DNA of 24,779 bases. Source: M3007 sp964630705. GTDB taxonomy: Bacteria > Bacteroidota > Bacteroidia > Chitinophagales > Saprospiraceae. Made by a program: the position numbers and the translations under genes. The notes under the pieces are model-generated. The model was not told the origin of the DNA. It searched no databases and worked only from the letters and a program-made list of their open reading frames with translations. The stretch spans positions 1 through 24,779 of the forward strand of contig CAZVZH010000052.1 in the NCBI GenBank assembly GCA_964630705.1. Direction: 5' to 3'. How positions within the stretch are numbered: position 1 is the stretch's first letter; the number at the start of each line of letters is the position of its first letter. Shown piece after piece: positions 7,401 to 14,603 of this stretch.

Positions 7401-8700
7401 GGTGACCGATCAGGCGGGCTGCTCCGCGGCTTTCAGTTTTTTCATGTCCGACCAGATCGCCATCGTTCCATTTTTGCAGGCCGACAGCGTGTCCTGTTTC
7501 GGGTTGGCAGATGGCGCTATTCGCCTCACCGGCATGCAGAGTCCGCGCCCGATCACCCAGTATGCCTGGAGCAATGGCGCCGGCTCCCCCAGCCTGACCG
7601 ACCTGCCCGCCGCTGTTTATATTTTAACCGCCACTGACAACAAGGGGTGCAGCGGCACTGCTTCGGCAACCGTCTACCAACCGGCAGCGCTCAACCTGAA
7701 GCTACAGGTGCAGGCGCTTTTATGCAATGACGACTTGAACGCCTCGATTGCTGGCAATGTCACTGGCGGCACCAGCCCCTACCAGTATTTTTGGAACACA
7801 GGGTCTCCTAACAAACAACTGACCAACCTGGGTCCGGGCCTGTATGCCCTGACGGTGACAGACCACAACGGCTGCACTATTTCGGATAGCACCCTTATCA
7901 GCCAGCCTAATCCGCCGGATATCCAGGTAGAGTCGAAAGGCCCCAGCTGTGCGGGCGCCCGCGACGGCACGGCGCGTATTTTGGTGGGCAGCGGCGCGCC
8001 GCCCTACCGCTACAGCCTCGACGGCCAGAATTACAGCGGCTCGAGTTATTTCCTGGGTTTAGCCGCCGGCAACTACACCGCGCATGTGCTGGATGCGCAG
8101 GGCTGCGTGACCACTATTTCGTTTTCCCTCACCGAACCGCCGGCGGTGGTGGTGGAACTGGGTCCCGACCTGTCGATCGAGTTGGGCGAGGGCGCGCTGT
8201 TGGTGGCGGATGTGTTTAATGCTGTCGGACAAGCCAGTTTTTCCTGGAACAGCGGGTTGATCGATAGTTTGGCCTGCGCAGACACGCCTTTGTGTTCCTC
8301 AATATGGGTATATCCCGAGTACTCCAATGTATACACCGTCCGGGTAAGCGATGAGAACGGCTGCCGGGCGCAAGCCAGCGTGCGGGTGAAAGTAGAAAAA
8401 CCGCGGGGCGTGTACGTGCCTACTGGTTTTTCGCCCAACAGCGACGGGAACAACGACCGGCTGGTAGTGTATGGAAAAAGCCAGCAAGTGACCCGGATTG
8501 TCGTTTTTCGGGTGTACGACCGCTGGGGCGAACTGGTGTACGAAGACGCCGATTTTAAGGTAAACGACGAACAACGCGGCTGGAACGGCCAGTTCCGGGA
8601 TTCGGATGCCCAAACCGGCGTGTACGTATGGTACCTCGAAGCGGAATACCGCGACGGTTTTACCCAAATCTTACGGGGCAACACCACTTTAATCCGATAA
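4429..8700 (+). CDS. SprB-like secreted adhesin with T9SS type B sorting domain
   Basis: This is a 1423-residue exported surface protein. From the ATG at 4429 it has a signal peptide (MLNKLLFGSILFA..., cleavage near residue 20), a CUB-like domain (about 32-139), a fibronectin III-like segment (about 147-228), then 13 SprB-type repeats of about 75-80 residues (about 230-1240), a PKD/Ig-like module (1241-1326) and a gliding-motility-type C-terminal domain (1328-1423; VPTGFSPNSDG, YDRWGELVY, TGVYVWYLE). Each repeat follows C-x-G...G-G...PY-x-Y-x-W...G-x-Y-x-(V/L)-x-(V/A)-T-D...G-C and keeps two cysteines. The C-terminal domain is the signal by which T9SS substrates cross the outer membrane and are held at the cell surface. 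SprB family members act in gliding and adhesion. A TTG at 4381 would add 16 residues but place the signal peptide internally, so it is rejected. The PorP/SprF-like gene follows after 31 nt. Confidence 0.93.
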   Translation: MLNKLLFGSILFACAPLPGQTFLMNGTPVISCAGKLFDSGGSAGDYSNNENIFKTLCPDGSNTHLLLQFDSLVLAPGDQLCFHDGANALAPVLACAADFPNSNPIQIQASASNASGCLTLVFISDGTGTAAGWSASLSCAAPCVVPGPGGVVLTQMNGGQLRWAWDAVPGSSGFQVRVNGGSWGNASAPQAHTVSGLSAGDPVTLDIRPISDNPGCSAGTATVSKIYAACTLNADLVSQTPATCPGTPTGSALINASGGMGAVQFFVDNNPAPFTNGTFNNFFAAGNHQVIAVDTAGCRDTVLFTITEPPPIAIALTVTDAKCFGDNSGIMQATGSGGTPGYSYAWRNCQGGPILTGPTIPDLFAGCYGLTITDSKGCTAVAQDTVGEPPKFQFMSVQDSVRCFGGMDGRGTVFVSGAMPPYSYLWGNGDTTPTADSLKAAFHSVTITDAVGCQAVTLVQVLQPSRLIIDSLTTTPIACFGINTGTASAFAHGGVKPYAYAWNNALMGQTIQNLGPGTYTVTLTDFKGCTALASTQLPAPPELLTNLSVIQSESCAGACDGSLSVNPAGGAPPYTVAWDSPAIPPGALSPNQLCPGVYRVTVTDAKGCTQTGTASIQAAVAISLQFEAAPPSCAGSQNGELSVAAAGGAAPFQYNWNTGATGGTITNLNCGTYTVTATDARGCTLTASESLACPPVLLIDSIQPTPVRCFGEANGQVQVFASGGSGTLTYFWSDPNQQFDPNAVNLPPGTYTVTVTDQNNCTVSASATVSEPPPLLVGLQSTAVRCFGESNGSATATVSGGVMPYQYNWNVPGDSSTISGLPAGTYSVTVTDAYGCPSANTSILVNQPATPVQLSVVQTRQACYDLNNGAGQAIASGSNGGPFGYAWSNGATVPMPVNFSSGTYTVTATDNKGCSASQTVTIAEWDSIHVNVAFILPTCPGASDGQAAVNLVSGGAGNGTFASYSYQWSVPGASDTIYVSGLLGNKNYGLTVTDQAGCSAAFSFFMSDQIAIVPFLQADSVSCFGLADGAIRLTGMQSPRPITQYAWSNGAGSPSLTDLPAAVYILTATDNKGCSGTASATVYQPAALNLKLQVQALLCNDDLNASIAGNVTGGTSPYQYFWNTGSPNKQLTNLGPGLYALTVTDHNGCTISDSTLISQPNPPDIQVESKGPSCAGARDGTARILVGSGAPPYRYSLDGQNYSGSSYFLGLAAGNYTAHVLDAQGCVTTISFSLTEPPAVVVELGPDLSIELGEGALLVADVFNAVGQASFSWNSGLIDSLACADTPLCSSIWVYPEYSNVYTVRVSDENGCRAQASVRVKVEKPRGVYVPTGFSPNSDGNNDRLVVYGKSQQVTRIVVFRVYDRWGELVYEDADFKVNDEQRGWNGQFRDSDAQTGVYVWYLEAEYRDGFTQILRGNTTLIR
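5116..8148 (+). repeat. Coding region of 13 tandem SprB-type repeats
   Basis: The protein repeats begin with the cysteine at residue 230 and end near residue 1240. Most have a C-F-G or C-x-G opening, a Y-x-W core, a G-x-Y-x-V-T-x-T-D segment and a closing G-C, followed by a linker such as EPPP or QP. Repeats are divergent at the DNA level, so this is an old array rather than a recent expansion. Confidence 0.85.
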
Positions 8701-8731
8701 AACCTTTCCGTTCAGTTCGAAGCCACTTCCT

Positions 8732-9793
8732 ATGAAACATACCGCACGGGCAACCGCCACCCTTTTCACCCTACTTTTTTGCGCCATTCCCATTCGGTCG
8801 ATTGCGCAAGACCCCCACTTTTCACAGTACTTCGCCTCACCCTGGAACCTCAACCCGGCCATGACCGGCGCCTTCGAAGGGCGCTGGCGCATCACCGCTA
8901 ACTACCGCGACCAGTGGAGCAGTTTCCTGGCGCCGGTGCCGTTTCGCACCTATTCGGCGGCGGCAGACCTGCGCCTGGGCGTTTCGCGCGACGATTACGC
9001 CGCCTTCGGTATCGGCCTGATGCACGATGAAGCCGGCACAGCGCGATTTGTGCAAAACAAAGTCCAACTCGGAGGCGCCTTCATCAAACAACTCACCGGA
9101 GGCCCCCGGCGCGCCGACCATTTCCTCAGCGCAGGCGCACAACTGGGCTTCGGACAAAACCAGATCGACTGGGGTCGCCTGTGGTTCAGCCGCCAGTTCG
9201 ACCCCGGCCTGGAAGCCCCCGACCCCAATGCCGGCAACGGCGAGCCCAATGCCGATGCCAACACCAATATTTACCTCGATTTCAATGCCGGCCTGCTGTG
9301 GTATGTGTTGTTTGACAATGGCGGCTTTTGGTACGCCGGCGGCGCGCTGCACCACCTCAACCAACCGGCTATTTCCCTGGCCGACAACAGCAACGAACAA
9401 CTGTACTCCCGCTGGTCGGGGCACAGCGGCGGGCAGTTGCCGCTGACCGATCAGTTTGGTCTGTTGCCCGGGGTGCTGGTCATGCGCCAAGGCCCGGCTT
9501 TTGAAACGAATTTAGGCCTGAACCTCCGCTACTCCAACAACGACTACCAGGAGCTGGCCCTGCGCCTGGGCGCCTGGGCGCGTTTGGGCAACCGCCTCGA
9601 CAGCGGCCTGCAAATGGATGCTGTGGCAGTGGTCGCCATGCTCGAACTGGAACGCTGGATGCTGGGCTTGAGCTACGACATCACCGTCTCTTCCCTGACC
9701 CGCGCCAACAACTCTCGTGGCGCGTTTGAACTTTCTTTGACGTATTTTCACCCCGCCGAACGAAAAGCCCGCGTAGTTTGCCCGCGATTTTAA
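8732..9793 (+). CDS. PorP/SprF-family type IX secretion outer-membrane protein
   Basis: The 353-residue protein has a signal peptide ending near SIAQ (residue 25) followed by the family hallmark DPHFSQYFASPWNLNPAMTG (26-45). The rest is beta-strand-like, with alternating aromatic and polar residues, GLMHDEAG, a central LGFGQNQIDWGRL segment and a terminal strand SLTYF, as expected for an outer-membrane barrel. PorP/SprF proteins are partners for export or surface attachment of particular T9SS substrates; SprF is needed for SprB in Flavobacterium. Position 31 nt after the SprB-like adhesin strongly suggests that this protein serves that adhesin and is co-transcribed with it. The ATG at 8732 gives a well-formed signal peptide. 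Family assignment is firm; partner assignment is inference from position. Confidence 0.93.
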   Translation: MKHTARATATLFTLLFCAIPIRSIAQDPHFSQYFASPWNLNPAMTGAFEGRWRITANYRDQWSSFLAPVPFRTYSAAADLRLGVSRDDYAAFGIGLMHDEAGTARFVQNKVQLGGAFIKQLTGGPRRADHFLSAGAQLGFGQNQIDWGRLWFSRQFDPGLEAPDPNAGNGEPNADANTNIYLDFNAGLLWYVLFDNGGFWYAGGALHHLNQPAISLADNSNEQLYSRWSGHSGGQLPLTDQFGLLPGVLVMRQGPAFETNLGLNLRYSNNDYQELALRLGAWARLGNRLDSGLQMDAVAVVAMLELERWMLGLSYDITVSSLTRANNSRGAFELSLTYFHPAERKARVVCPRF

Positions 9794-9849
9794 ACGGGGC
9801 CAAAGGCGTCAGTATCCTGTACTTCCAAACATTGAAACCATTCTGTTCT

Positions 9850-11742
9850 ATGAAAAATGTATTAGCACTTTGCTGCTTCCTGGCCACTTCTACCTTCCTT
9901 CAAGGTCAGCTTTCCATAACACCCAAACAGCCCAAAGCCGGCGAAACTATTTTTTTTGAATACCTGCTCGCTAAAAGTCCGCTGGCCCAAGCCACCGAGC
10001 CGATCGAGGTGGTCGCCGTAGAGTTTATCAAGGACCAGCCGCAAACCTGCCCGGTATTGCTCCAGCATTCCACCGACCGGATCAGCGGCCAGTTTACGCC
10101 GAGCGCCGGGGCTGCCGTCAGCATGCTCGCCTTTCAGGCCGGAGAACGCTGGGACAACAACGCCGGCGAGGGCTACTTCATCAACGGGCACGACGCCAAA
10201 GGCAAACCGCTGCCGCAAAGCCTCGCCGCCCAAGCCGTGGTGTACCGCGAATGGGGCGGCCTGTTCGAACTCAACCGGAAAGCAGCCGTGGCGATGGACC
10301 TGCTGAGCGCGGCCTTCGCCGGAGCGCCCGCGCTCAAAAGCCAGTATTTTTCCAGCTATGTCAGCTGCCTGCAAGCCTTGGATCGCAGCGAGAGCGGGAA
10401 AACCCGCGCACTCGAATTTTTAAACGGCTTGCCGTCGATCGATCAATTGCCCGAAAACGACCAGGCCAGCCTGGCCCGCCTGTACGACCGCCTGGGCAGC
10501 GGCGAAAAAGCCGGACAAATTCGCGACCAACTCGGTAAAGCTTACCCGAAGGGCAATTTCGTCCGGCAAAAACGCCGCCAGGAAATGCGCAGCATCACCG
10601 ACCTGGCACAATTGGAAGCTGCCATCGAAGCCTACAAAAAAGACTTCCCGCCCGCTACCGATACCGAAAAAGACGAGCTGCGCGAACTCTACTTTTTACT
10701 CGGCAGCAAAGCGGCTGAAAAACGCAACTGGGCGCTGGTGAAAACCGCCGCCGGGCAAATGAGCCCCGCCAGCCGCGCCAGCTTGTACAACAACGTCGCC
10801 TGGGATTTGGCAGAAAGCGGCGAGCACCTCGACCAGGCCCGCGAAATGGCCGCCCAAGCCACCGATTGGACCCGCCAGGAAATGTTGCACCCTCAACAAC
10901 CCAAACCCAGCTATACGCCTGTCCATGTCTGGGACCGCATGCGCCAGTCCAACTTCGCGCAATACGCCGACACTTATGCCTTTGTGCTCGCCCAGCAAAA
11001 CGACTATGCCGCCGCCGCTCAACTCCAGGGCGAAGTCGTGGAAATTTTGAAAGGAAAAGAAACCGACATGAATGAGCGCCTCACCCAATACCTGGAAAAA
11101 ACCAATGCCCCCGACCTGCGCTACCGCCTCGAAGGTTTTATCCTGCACGGCCAGGCATCGGCCAAAATGAAGGAACAATTCAAGCGCCTCTTCGCCTCCG
11201 AAGACAAATCGACTGCCGGAGCCGAAGCCTACCTCGGCCAACTGGAAAAAGCCGCCCTGGCCAACATGAAAAAAGAACTGGCCGCAGGCATGCTCGACAT
11301 CCCGGCGCCAAGCTTCAGCCTGAAAAATCTCGATGGTCAGGAAGTGAGCCTGGCCAGCCTACGCGGAAAAGTGGTGGTGGTCGACTTTTGGGCCACCTGG
11401 TGCGGCCCCTGCAAGGCTTCTTTCCCAGGTATGCAGCAAACGCTCAACCAGTATAAAGACGATCCGAACGTCGCTTTCGTGTTTATCGACACCTGGGAAC
11501 GCGCCGACGACAAAGCCAAAAACGCCCAGGACTTTATTCAAAGTAAAGGCTACACGTTCAACGTTTTGCTCGACCTGGAAGATCAGGTGGTAGCCGCTTT
11601 CGGGGTATCGGGTATCCCTACTAAATTTATTCTCGACAAAAACGGCAAGATCCGTTTCAAAAGCATCGGCTACGCCGGCAGCTCCGAAGCCCTGGTAGAT
11701 GAACTCTCCGCCATGGTCGAACTGGCAAAGGCACAACCCTGA
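9850..11742 (+). CDS. Exported multidomain protein with C-terminal TlpA/ResA-type thioredoxin domain
   Basis: The 630-residue protein starts at the ATG at 9850, which gives a signal peptide (MKNVLALCCFLATSTFLQG, cleaved near residue 20); a start at 9778 would bury it. Residues 21-130 look like an Ig/beta-sandwich N-terminal domain. The middle (about 140-480) is helical, with TPR-like stretches such as SLYNNVAWDLAESGEHLDQA and YADTYAFVLAQQNDYAAAA. The last 150 residues are a TlpA-like domain with FWATWCGPCK (active cysteines C518 and C521) and the cis-proline segment GIPTKFILD. It is expected to be a periplasmic thiol-disulfide oxidoreductase. The gene starts 56 nt after the PorP-like gene on the same strand, next to an adhesin in which every repeat carries two cysteines. 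Substrates are unknown. Confidence 0.9.
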   Translation: MKNVLALCCFLATSTFLQGQLSITPKQPKAGETIFFEYLLAKSPLAQATEPIEVVAVEFIKDQPQTCPVLLQHSTDRISGQFTPSAGAAVSMLAFQAGERWDNNAGEGYFINGHDAKGKPLPQSLAAQAVVYREWGGLFELNRKAAVAMDLLSAAFAGAPALKSQYFSSYVSCLQALDRSESGKTRALEFLNGLPSIDQLPENDQASLARLYDRLGSGEKAGQIRDQLGKAYPKGNFVRQKRRQEMRSITDLAQLEAAIEAYKKDFPPATDTEKDELRELYFLLGSKAAEKRNWALVKTAAGQMSPASRASLYNNVAWDLAESGEHLDQAREMAAQATDWTRQEMLHPQQPKPSYTPVHVWDRMRQSNFAQYADTYAFVLAQQNDYAAAAQLQGEVVEILKGKETDMNERLTQYLEKTNAPDLRYRLEGFILHGQASAKMKEQFKRLFASEDKSTAGAEAYLGQLEKAALANMKKELAAGMLDIPAPSFSLKNLDGQEVSLASLRGKVVVVDFWATWCGPCKASFPGMQQTLNQYKDDPNVAFVFIDTWERADDKAKNAQDFIQSKGYTFNVLLDLEDQVVAAFGVSGIPTKFILDKNGKIRFKSIGYAGSSEALVDELSAMVELAKAQP

Positions 11743-11783
11743 TTTCCTGCCGGACGCCACAAGGAAGGCTACCCGGATAAAAC

Positions 11784-11841
11784 GGGCTGTTCAAAAAATG
11801 GAGGACTTTTTCCGGGTCTGGCACAGTTTTTTGAACAGCCC
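11784..11841. repeat. Long inverted repeat with 15-bp perfect arms
   Basis: GGGCTGTTCAAAAAA (11784-11798) is repeated exactly inverted at 11827-11841 around a 28-nt loop. It lies between the thioredoxin gene (stop 11742) and the AAA+ ATPase gene (ATG 11862). The plus-strand RNA hairpin is followed by CAAAAAAAC rather than a U-run, so it is a poor intrinsic terminator in the direction of the flanking genes. It may be a REP-like or MITE-like element, or form the leader of the ATPase mRNA. Confidence 0.7.
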
Positions 11842-11861
11842 CAAAAAAACCCGATATAAAC

Positions 11862-13205
11862 ATGGACGAATTACAAACTCTGATGGATGCCGTCCGGCAA
11901 ACACCAGACAACTTGCCTTTGCGCAAATACCTCTGCGCCGAACTGTTGCGGCGCAGCCGCTGGCAGGAGGCTGAAATCGAACTCAAGCAAGCCCTGCAAA
12001 TGGGTCCGCAAGACAGCGAGTTGCAGCTCGGGCTGGCGGCGGCTTTTTGCGAACAGAAAAAAACCTCGCTCGGGCTTGTGCTGATCGAAGAACTGACCAA
12101 CGGCAGAACGCCGCCGCCCAAAGCCTGGTTGATCTACGCCCGACTGTTGCACCAGGCCGGCCAAACCTTGGAGGCCAAATCGGCCTACGAAAAAGCGGTC
12201 GCGCTCGACGCCAATCTGAAAGACGCCTACCTGGAGTCGGAGATCAACCTGGCCAACCAGCAAGGTCGCGAGCCGGAAAAACTGCGCATGCCCGCGCGCG
12301 GCAGCCATCCGGAAGCGGATGACGAGGCCCGCATCCTCGATATCGAACGGCCGAAAATCAACTTTTCCGATATCGGCGGCATGGACGCCGTGAAACGGGA
12401 GATTGGCCTGAAGATCATCGAGCCGCTGCGCCACGCCGACTTGTACAAAGCCTACGGCAAAAAAATAGGCGGCGGCATTTTGCTGTACGGCCCGCCGGGC
12501 TGCGGTAAAACCCACTTGGCCCGGGCAACTGCCGGCGAGGTGAATGCCAATTTTATCCCCGTCGGCATCAGCGACATCCTCGATATGTGGATCGGGAACT
12601 CCGAGAAAAACCTGCACGCCATCTTTGAAAAAGCCCGCTCGCTGAAGCCCTGCGTGTTGTTTTTCGATGAAGTGGATGCCCTCGGCGCCAGCCGGAACGA
12701 CCTGCGGCACTCCGCCGGCAAACAACTCATCAACCAGTTTTTGCTGGAAATGGACGGCATGGAAGGCGACAACGAAGGCCTGCTCATCCTGGCCGCCACC
12801 AACGCCCCCTGGCACCTCGACCCCGCCTTTCGCCGGCCCGGCCGCTTCGACCGGATCATTTTTGTGCCGCCCCCCGACGAGTCGGCCCGCGCCGCCATTT
12901 TAACGATAAAAATGAAAGGGAAACCCGCCGAAAACATCGACTACGCCGCCGTTGCCCGAAAAACAGCCGATTTTTCCGGCGCCGACCTCGAAGCGCTTAT
13001 CGATGTAGCTGTCGAAGCCAAACTGGAGGCCGCCATGCAAACGGGCATCCCCGGCCCGCTCAGCACCTCCGATTTGCTGGCGGCGGCGACCAAACTCAAA
13101 GCGACCACGAAAGAATGGTTCACCACAGGCAAAAACTACGCCTTGTTCGCCAACGAGGCCGGCTTGTACGACGACATCCTCAACTATTTAAAAATCAAAC
13201 GCTAA
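11862..13205 (+). CDS. TPR-AAA+ ATPase (Cdc48/Vps4-like AAA domain)
   Basis: This 447-residue cytoplasmic protein joins an N-terminal TPR-like region (about 1-130, e.g. KAWLIYARLLHQAGQTLEA) to one classical AAA ATPase domain (about 165-400). The domain shows GGMDAVKREI (entry to the AAA fold), Walker A GPPGCGKT (210-217), pore-loop-like DMWIGNSEKNL, Walker B VLFFDEVDALG (D269, E270), sensor I ILAATN and the arginine-finger segment FRRPGRFDR. Such domains remodel or unfold proteins in ring hexamers. There is no protease domain as in FtsH, and one rather than two AAA domains as in Cdc48/ClpB. The next gene, a TPR membrane protein, begins 2 nt after the stop, so the two are almost certainly co-translated and may act together at the membrane. 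The substrate and process are unknown. Confidence 0.9.
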   Translation: MDELQTLMDAVRQTPDNLPLRKYLCAELLRRSRWQEAEIELKQALQMGPQDSELQLGLAAAFCEQKKTSLGLVLIEELTNGRTPPPKAWLIYARLLHQAGQTLEAKSAYEKAVALDANLKDAYLESEINLANQQGREPEKLRMPARGSHPEADDEARILDIERPKINFSDIGGMDAVKREIGLKIIEPLRHADLYKAYGKKIGGGILLYGPPGCGKTHLARATAGEVNANFIPVGISDILDMWIGNSEKNLHAIFEKARSLKPCVLFFDEVDALGASRNDLRHSAGKQLINQFLLEMDGMEGDNEGLLILAATNAPWHLDPAFRRPGRFDRIIFVPPPDESARAAILTIKMKGKPAENIDYAAVARKTADFSGADLEALIDVAVEAKLEAAMQTGIPGPLSTSDLLAAATKLKATTKEWFTTGKNYALFANEAGLYDDILNYLKIKR

Positions 13206-13207
13206 GC

Positions 13208-14479
13208 ATGTTAGAACGGCTCCTCAAAGAAGCGGAACTGCTGATGGAAACCAACCGGCCGGCACAGGCCGAAGAAAAAATCCGGCAAGCCCTCGCTGAA
13301 GCGCCGGGCCATTCCGGGGCCTTGGCCGCGCTGGCCTGGAGCCTGATTCAACAGGAGAAATACCCCGGCGCGCTCGAAGCCGCCCAACAGGCTGTCGCCG
13401 GCGAGCCCGACCAGCCCAACTACCTGTTCGCACTCGGTTATGCCCAGTTGTTCAACAACCAGCCCGACAAAGCCCGCGAAACCGCCCAGGCCGCTTTGCA
13501 ATTGGCCCCCGACGCCTCCGTGTTGTACCAATTGCTCGCACAAATCGAATTTCAGGAGCGCCGCTGGGAACTGGCCCTCCACAATGCAGAAAAAGGCCTC
13601 GAGTTCGAGCCCGACGACGATGGCCTGATCAACCTGCGGGCCATGATTTTGGTCAAACTCAACCGGACCGCCGAAGCCGGCGACACCGTGGATTCTGCCC
13701 TATACCAAAACCCGCAAAATGCCTACGCCCACGCCAACAAAGGCTGGGTAAAAATCGAACAAGGGCAGTATCAGGACGCCCAGGAGTCGTTCCTCGAAGC
13801 GCTGCGCCTCGACCCTTCGAACGAGCACGCCAAGGATGGGTTGAAGGAATCCATCAAAGCCAAAAACCTGCTATACCGCGTCATATTGCGCTATTTCTTG
13901 TGGGTGAACAAACTGTCGTCGGGCAACCAATGGCTGGTGATTATCGGCGCCTACATTGCCTTCCGGATGGTCCGGGGCGTTGCAAAGTCCAATCCGAATC
14001 TGGCGCCGCTGCTGATGCCCATCATCGTGCTCTACCTGATTTTCGTGTATTCTTCCTGGATTGCCGGGCCGGTATCCAATCTGTTCTTGCGCTTGCACCC
14101 ATTGGGAAAACACGCGCTCACCGACGACGAAAAACTCGGCAGCAACCTGGCCGCCGCCTGCATCGGCGCCTCTGCTTTATTCTGGTTGACAGGTTGGCTC
14201 GCCAACTGGCACGACCTGTTCCTGATCGGCGCCGCCTTGCTGGTGCTGCTCATCCCGGTCGGCGGGATGTTTTCGGTGCAGCCGGGCCGGTCGGCACGCC
14301 GGTATCTGGGCTGGTATGCCTTGTTCATGGCAGTATGCGGCGTTGCGGTTCCACTACTCGCATTTATTTCAGGGCAAGAGGACTTATTGTTCGTCGGACT
14401 GGCCGGTTTCGGGATCGGCGCCATCGCTTACGGCTGGGTAGCAAATTATTTGATTATGCGGGACGCCAAGCGATTTTGA
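13208..14479 (+). CDS. TPR protein with about six C-terminal membrane helices
   Basis: The 423-residue protein starts at the ATG at 13208, 2 nt after the AAA+ ATPase stop; a longer frame from 13115 would overlap that gene and is rejected. Residues 1-225 contain about six TPR units (e.g. NYLFALGYAQLFNNQPDKA, AYAHANKGWVKIEQGQYQDA). Membrane helices follow near 242-256, 268-285, 318-334, 340-355, 365-382 and 390-412. The TPR part has no signal peptide and the protein is therefore likely to present its TPRs to the cytoplasm, where the ATPase with its own TPRs is located. No enzyme motif is seen. A membrane-anchored adaptor or receptor for the neighbouring ATPase is a reasonable inference from layout, not from homology. 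It converges on the AraC-type regulator across a strong inverted repeat. Confidence 0.85.
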   Translation: MLERLLKEAELLMETNRPAQAEEKIRQALAEAPGHSGALAALAWSLIQQEKYPGALEAAQQAVAGEPDQPNYLFALGYAQLFNNQPDKARETAQAALQLAPDASVLYQLLAQIEFQERRWELALHNAEKGLEFEPDDDGLINLRAMILVKLNRTAEAGDTVDSALYQNPQNAYAHANKGWVKIEQGQYQDAQESFLEALRLDPSNEHAKDGLKESIKAKNLLYRVILRYFLWVNKLSSGNQWLVIIGAYIAFRMVRGVAKSNPNLAPLLMPIIVLYLIFVYSSWIAGPVSNLFLRLHPLGKHALTDDEKLGSNLAAACIGASALFWLTGWLANWHDLFLIGAALLVLLIPVGGMFSVQPGRSARRYLGWYALFMAVCGVAVPLLAFISGQEDLLFVGLAGFGIGAIAYGWVANYLIMRDAKRF

Positions 14480-14485
14480 CAGGAT

Positions 14486-14603
14486 CGCGGGGGATGGGAG
14501 CGCGGACGACGCGGATTTTTGCGGATAAAAGCGGATAAAAAATTAAAAAAATCTGCGGGTATCCGCCCTAATCCGCGTCGTCTGCGCTCCCATCACTCCC
14601 GCG
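14486..14603. repeat. Large imperfect inverted repeat; REP-like element and possible bidirectional terminator
   Basis: Arms at 14493-14517 and 14570-14594 (25 bp) are complementary with one mismatch, and flanking CGCGGG/CCCGCG extend the stem to 14486 and 14603 with a small bulge. The interior holds tandem GCGGATAAAA units (14521-14540), an A/T-rich centre and further ATCCGC pieces. It sits between convergent genes, overlapping the last codons of the minus-strand regulator. GCGGAT/ATCCGC-rich hairpins recall interspersed elements of Bacteroidota genomes. It could end transcription from both sides. Confidence 0.7.

Noticed and set aside
5116..8148. CRISPR or satellite DNA reading of the repeat region
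   Set aside because: The periodicity is at the protein level (about 78 residues) with divergent DNA; there are no short identical repeats with regular spacers.
11862..13205. FtsH or Lon-type protease identity for the AAA+ protein
   Set aside because: There is no HExxH metalloprotease motif, no serine-lysine protease domain and no membrane helix; only TPR and one AAA domain are seen.
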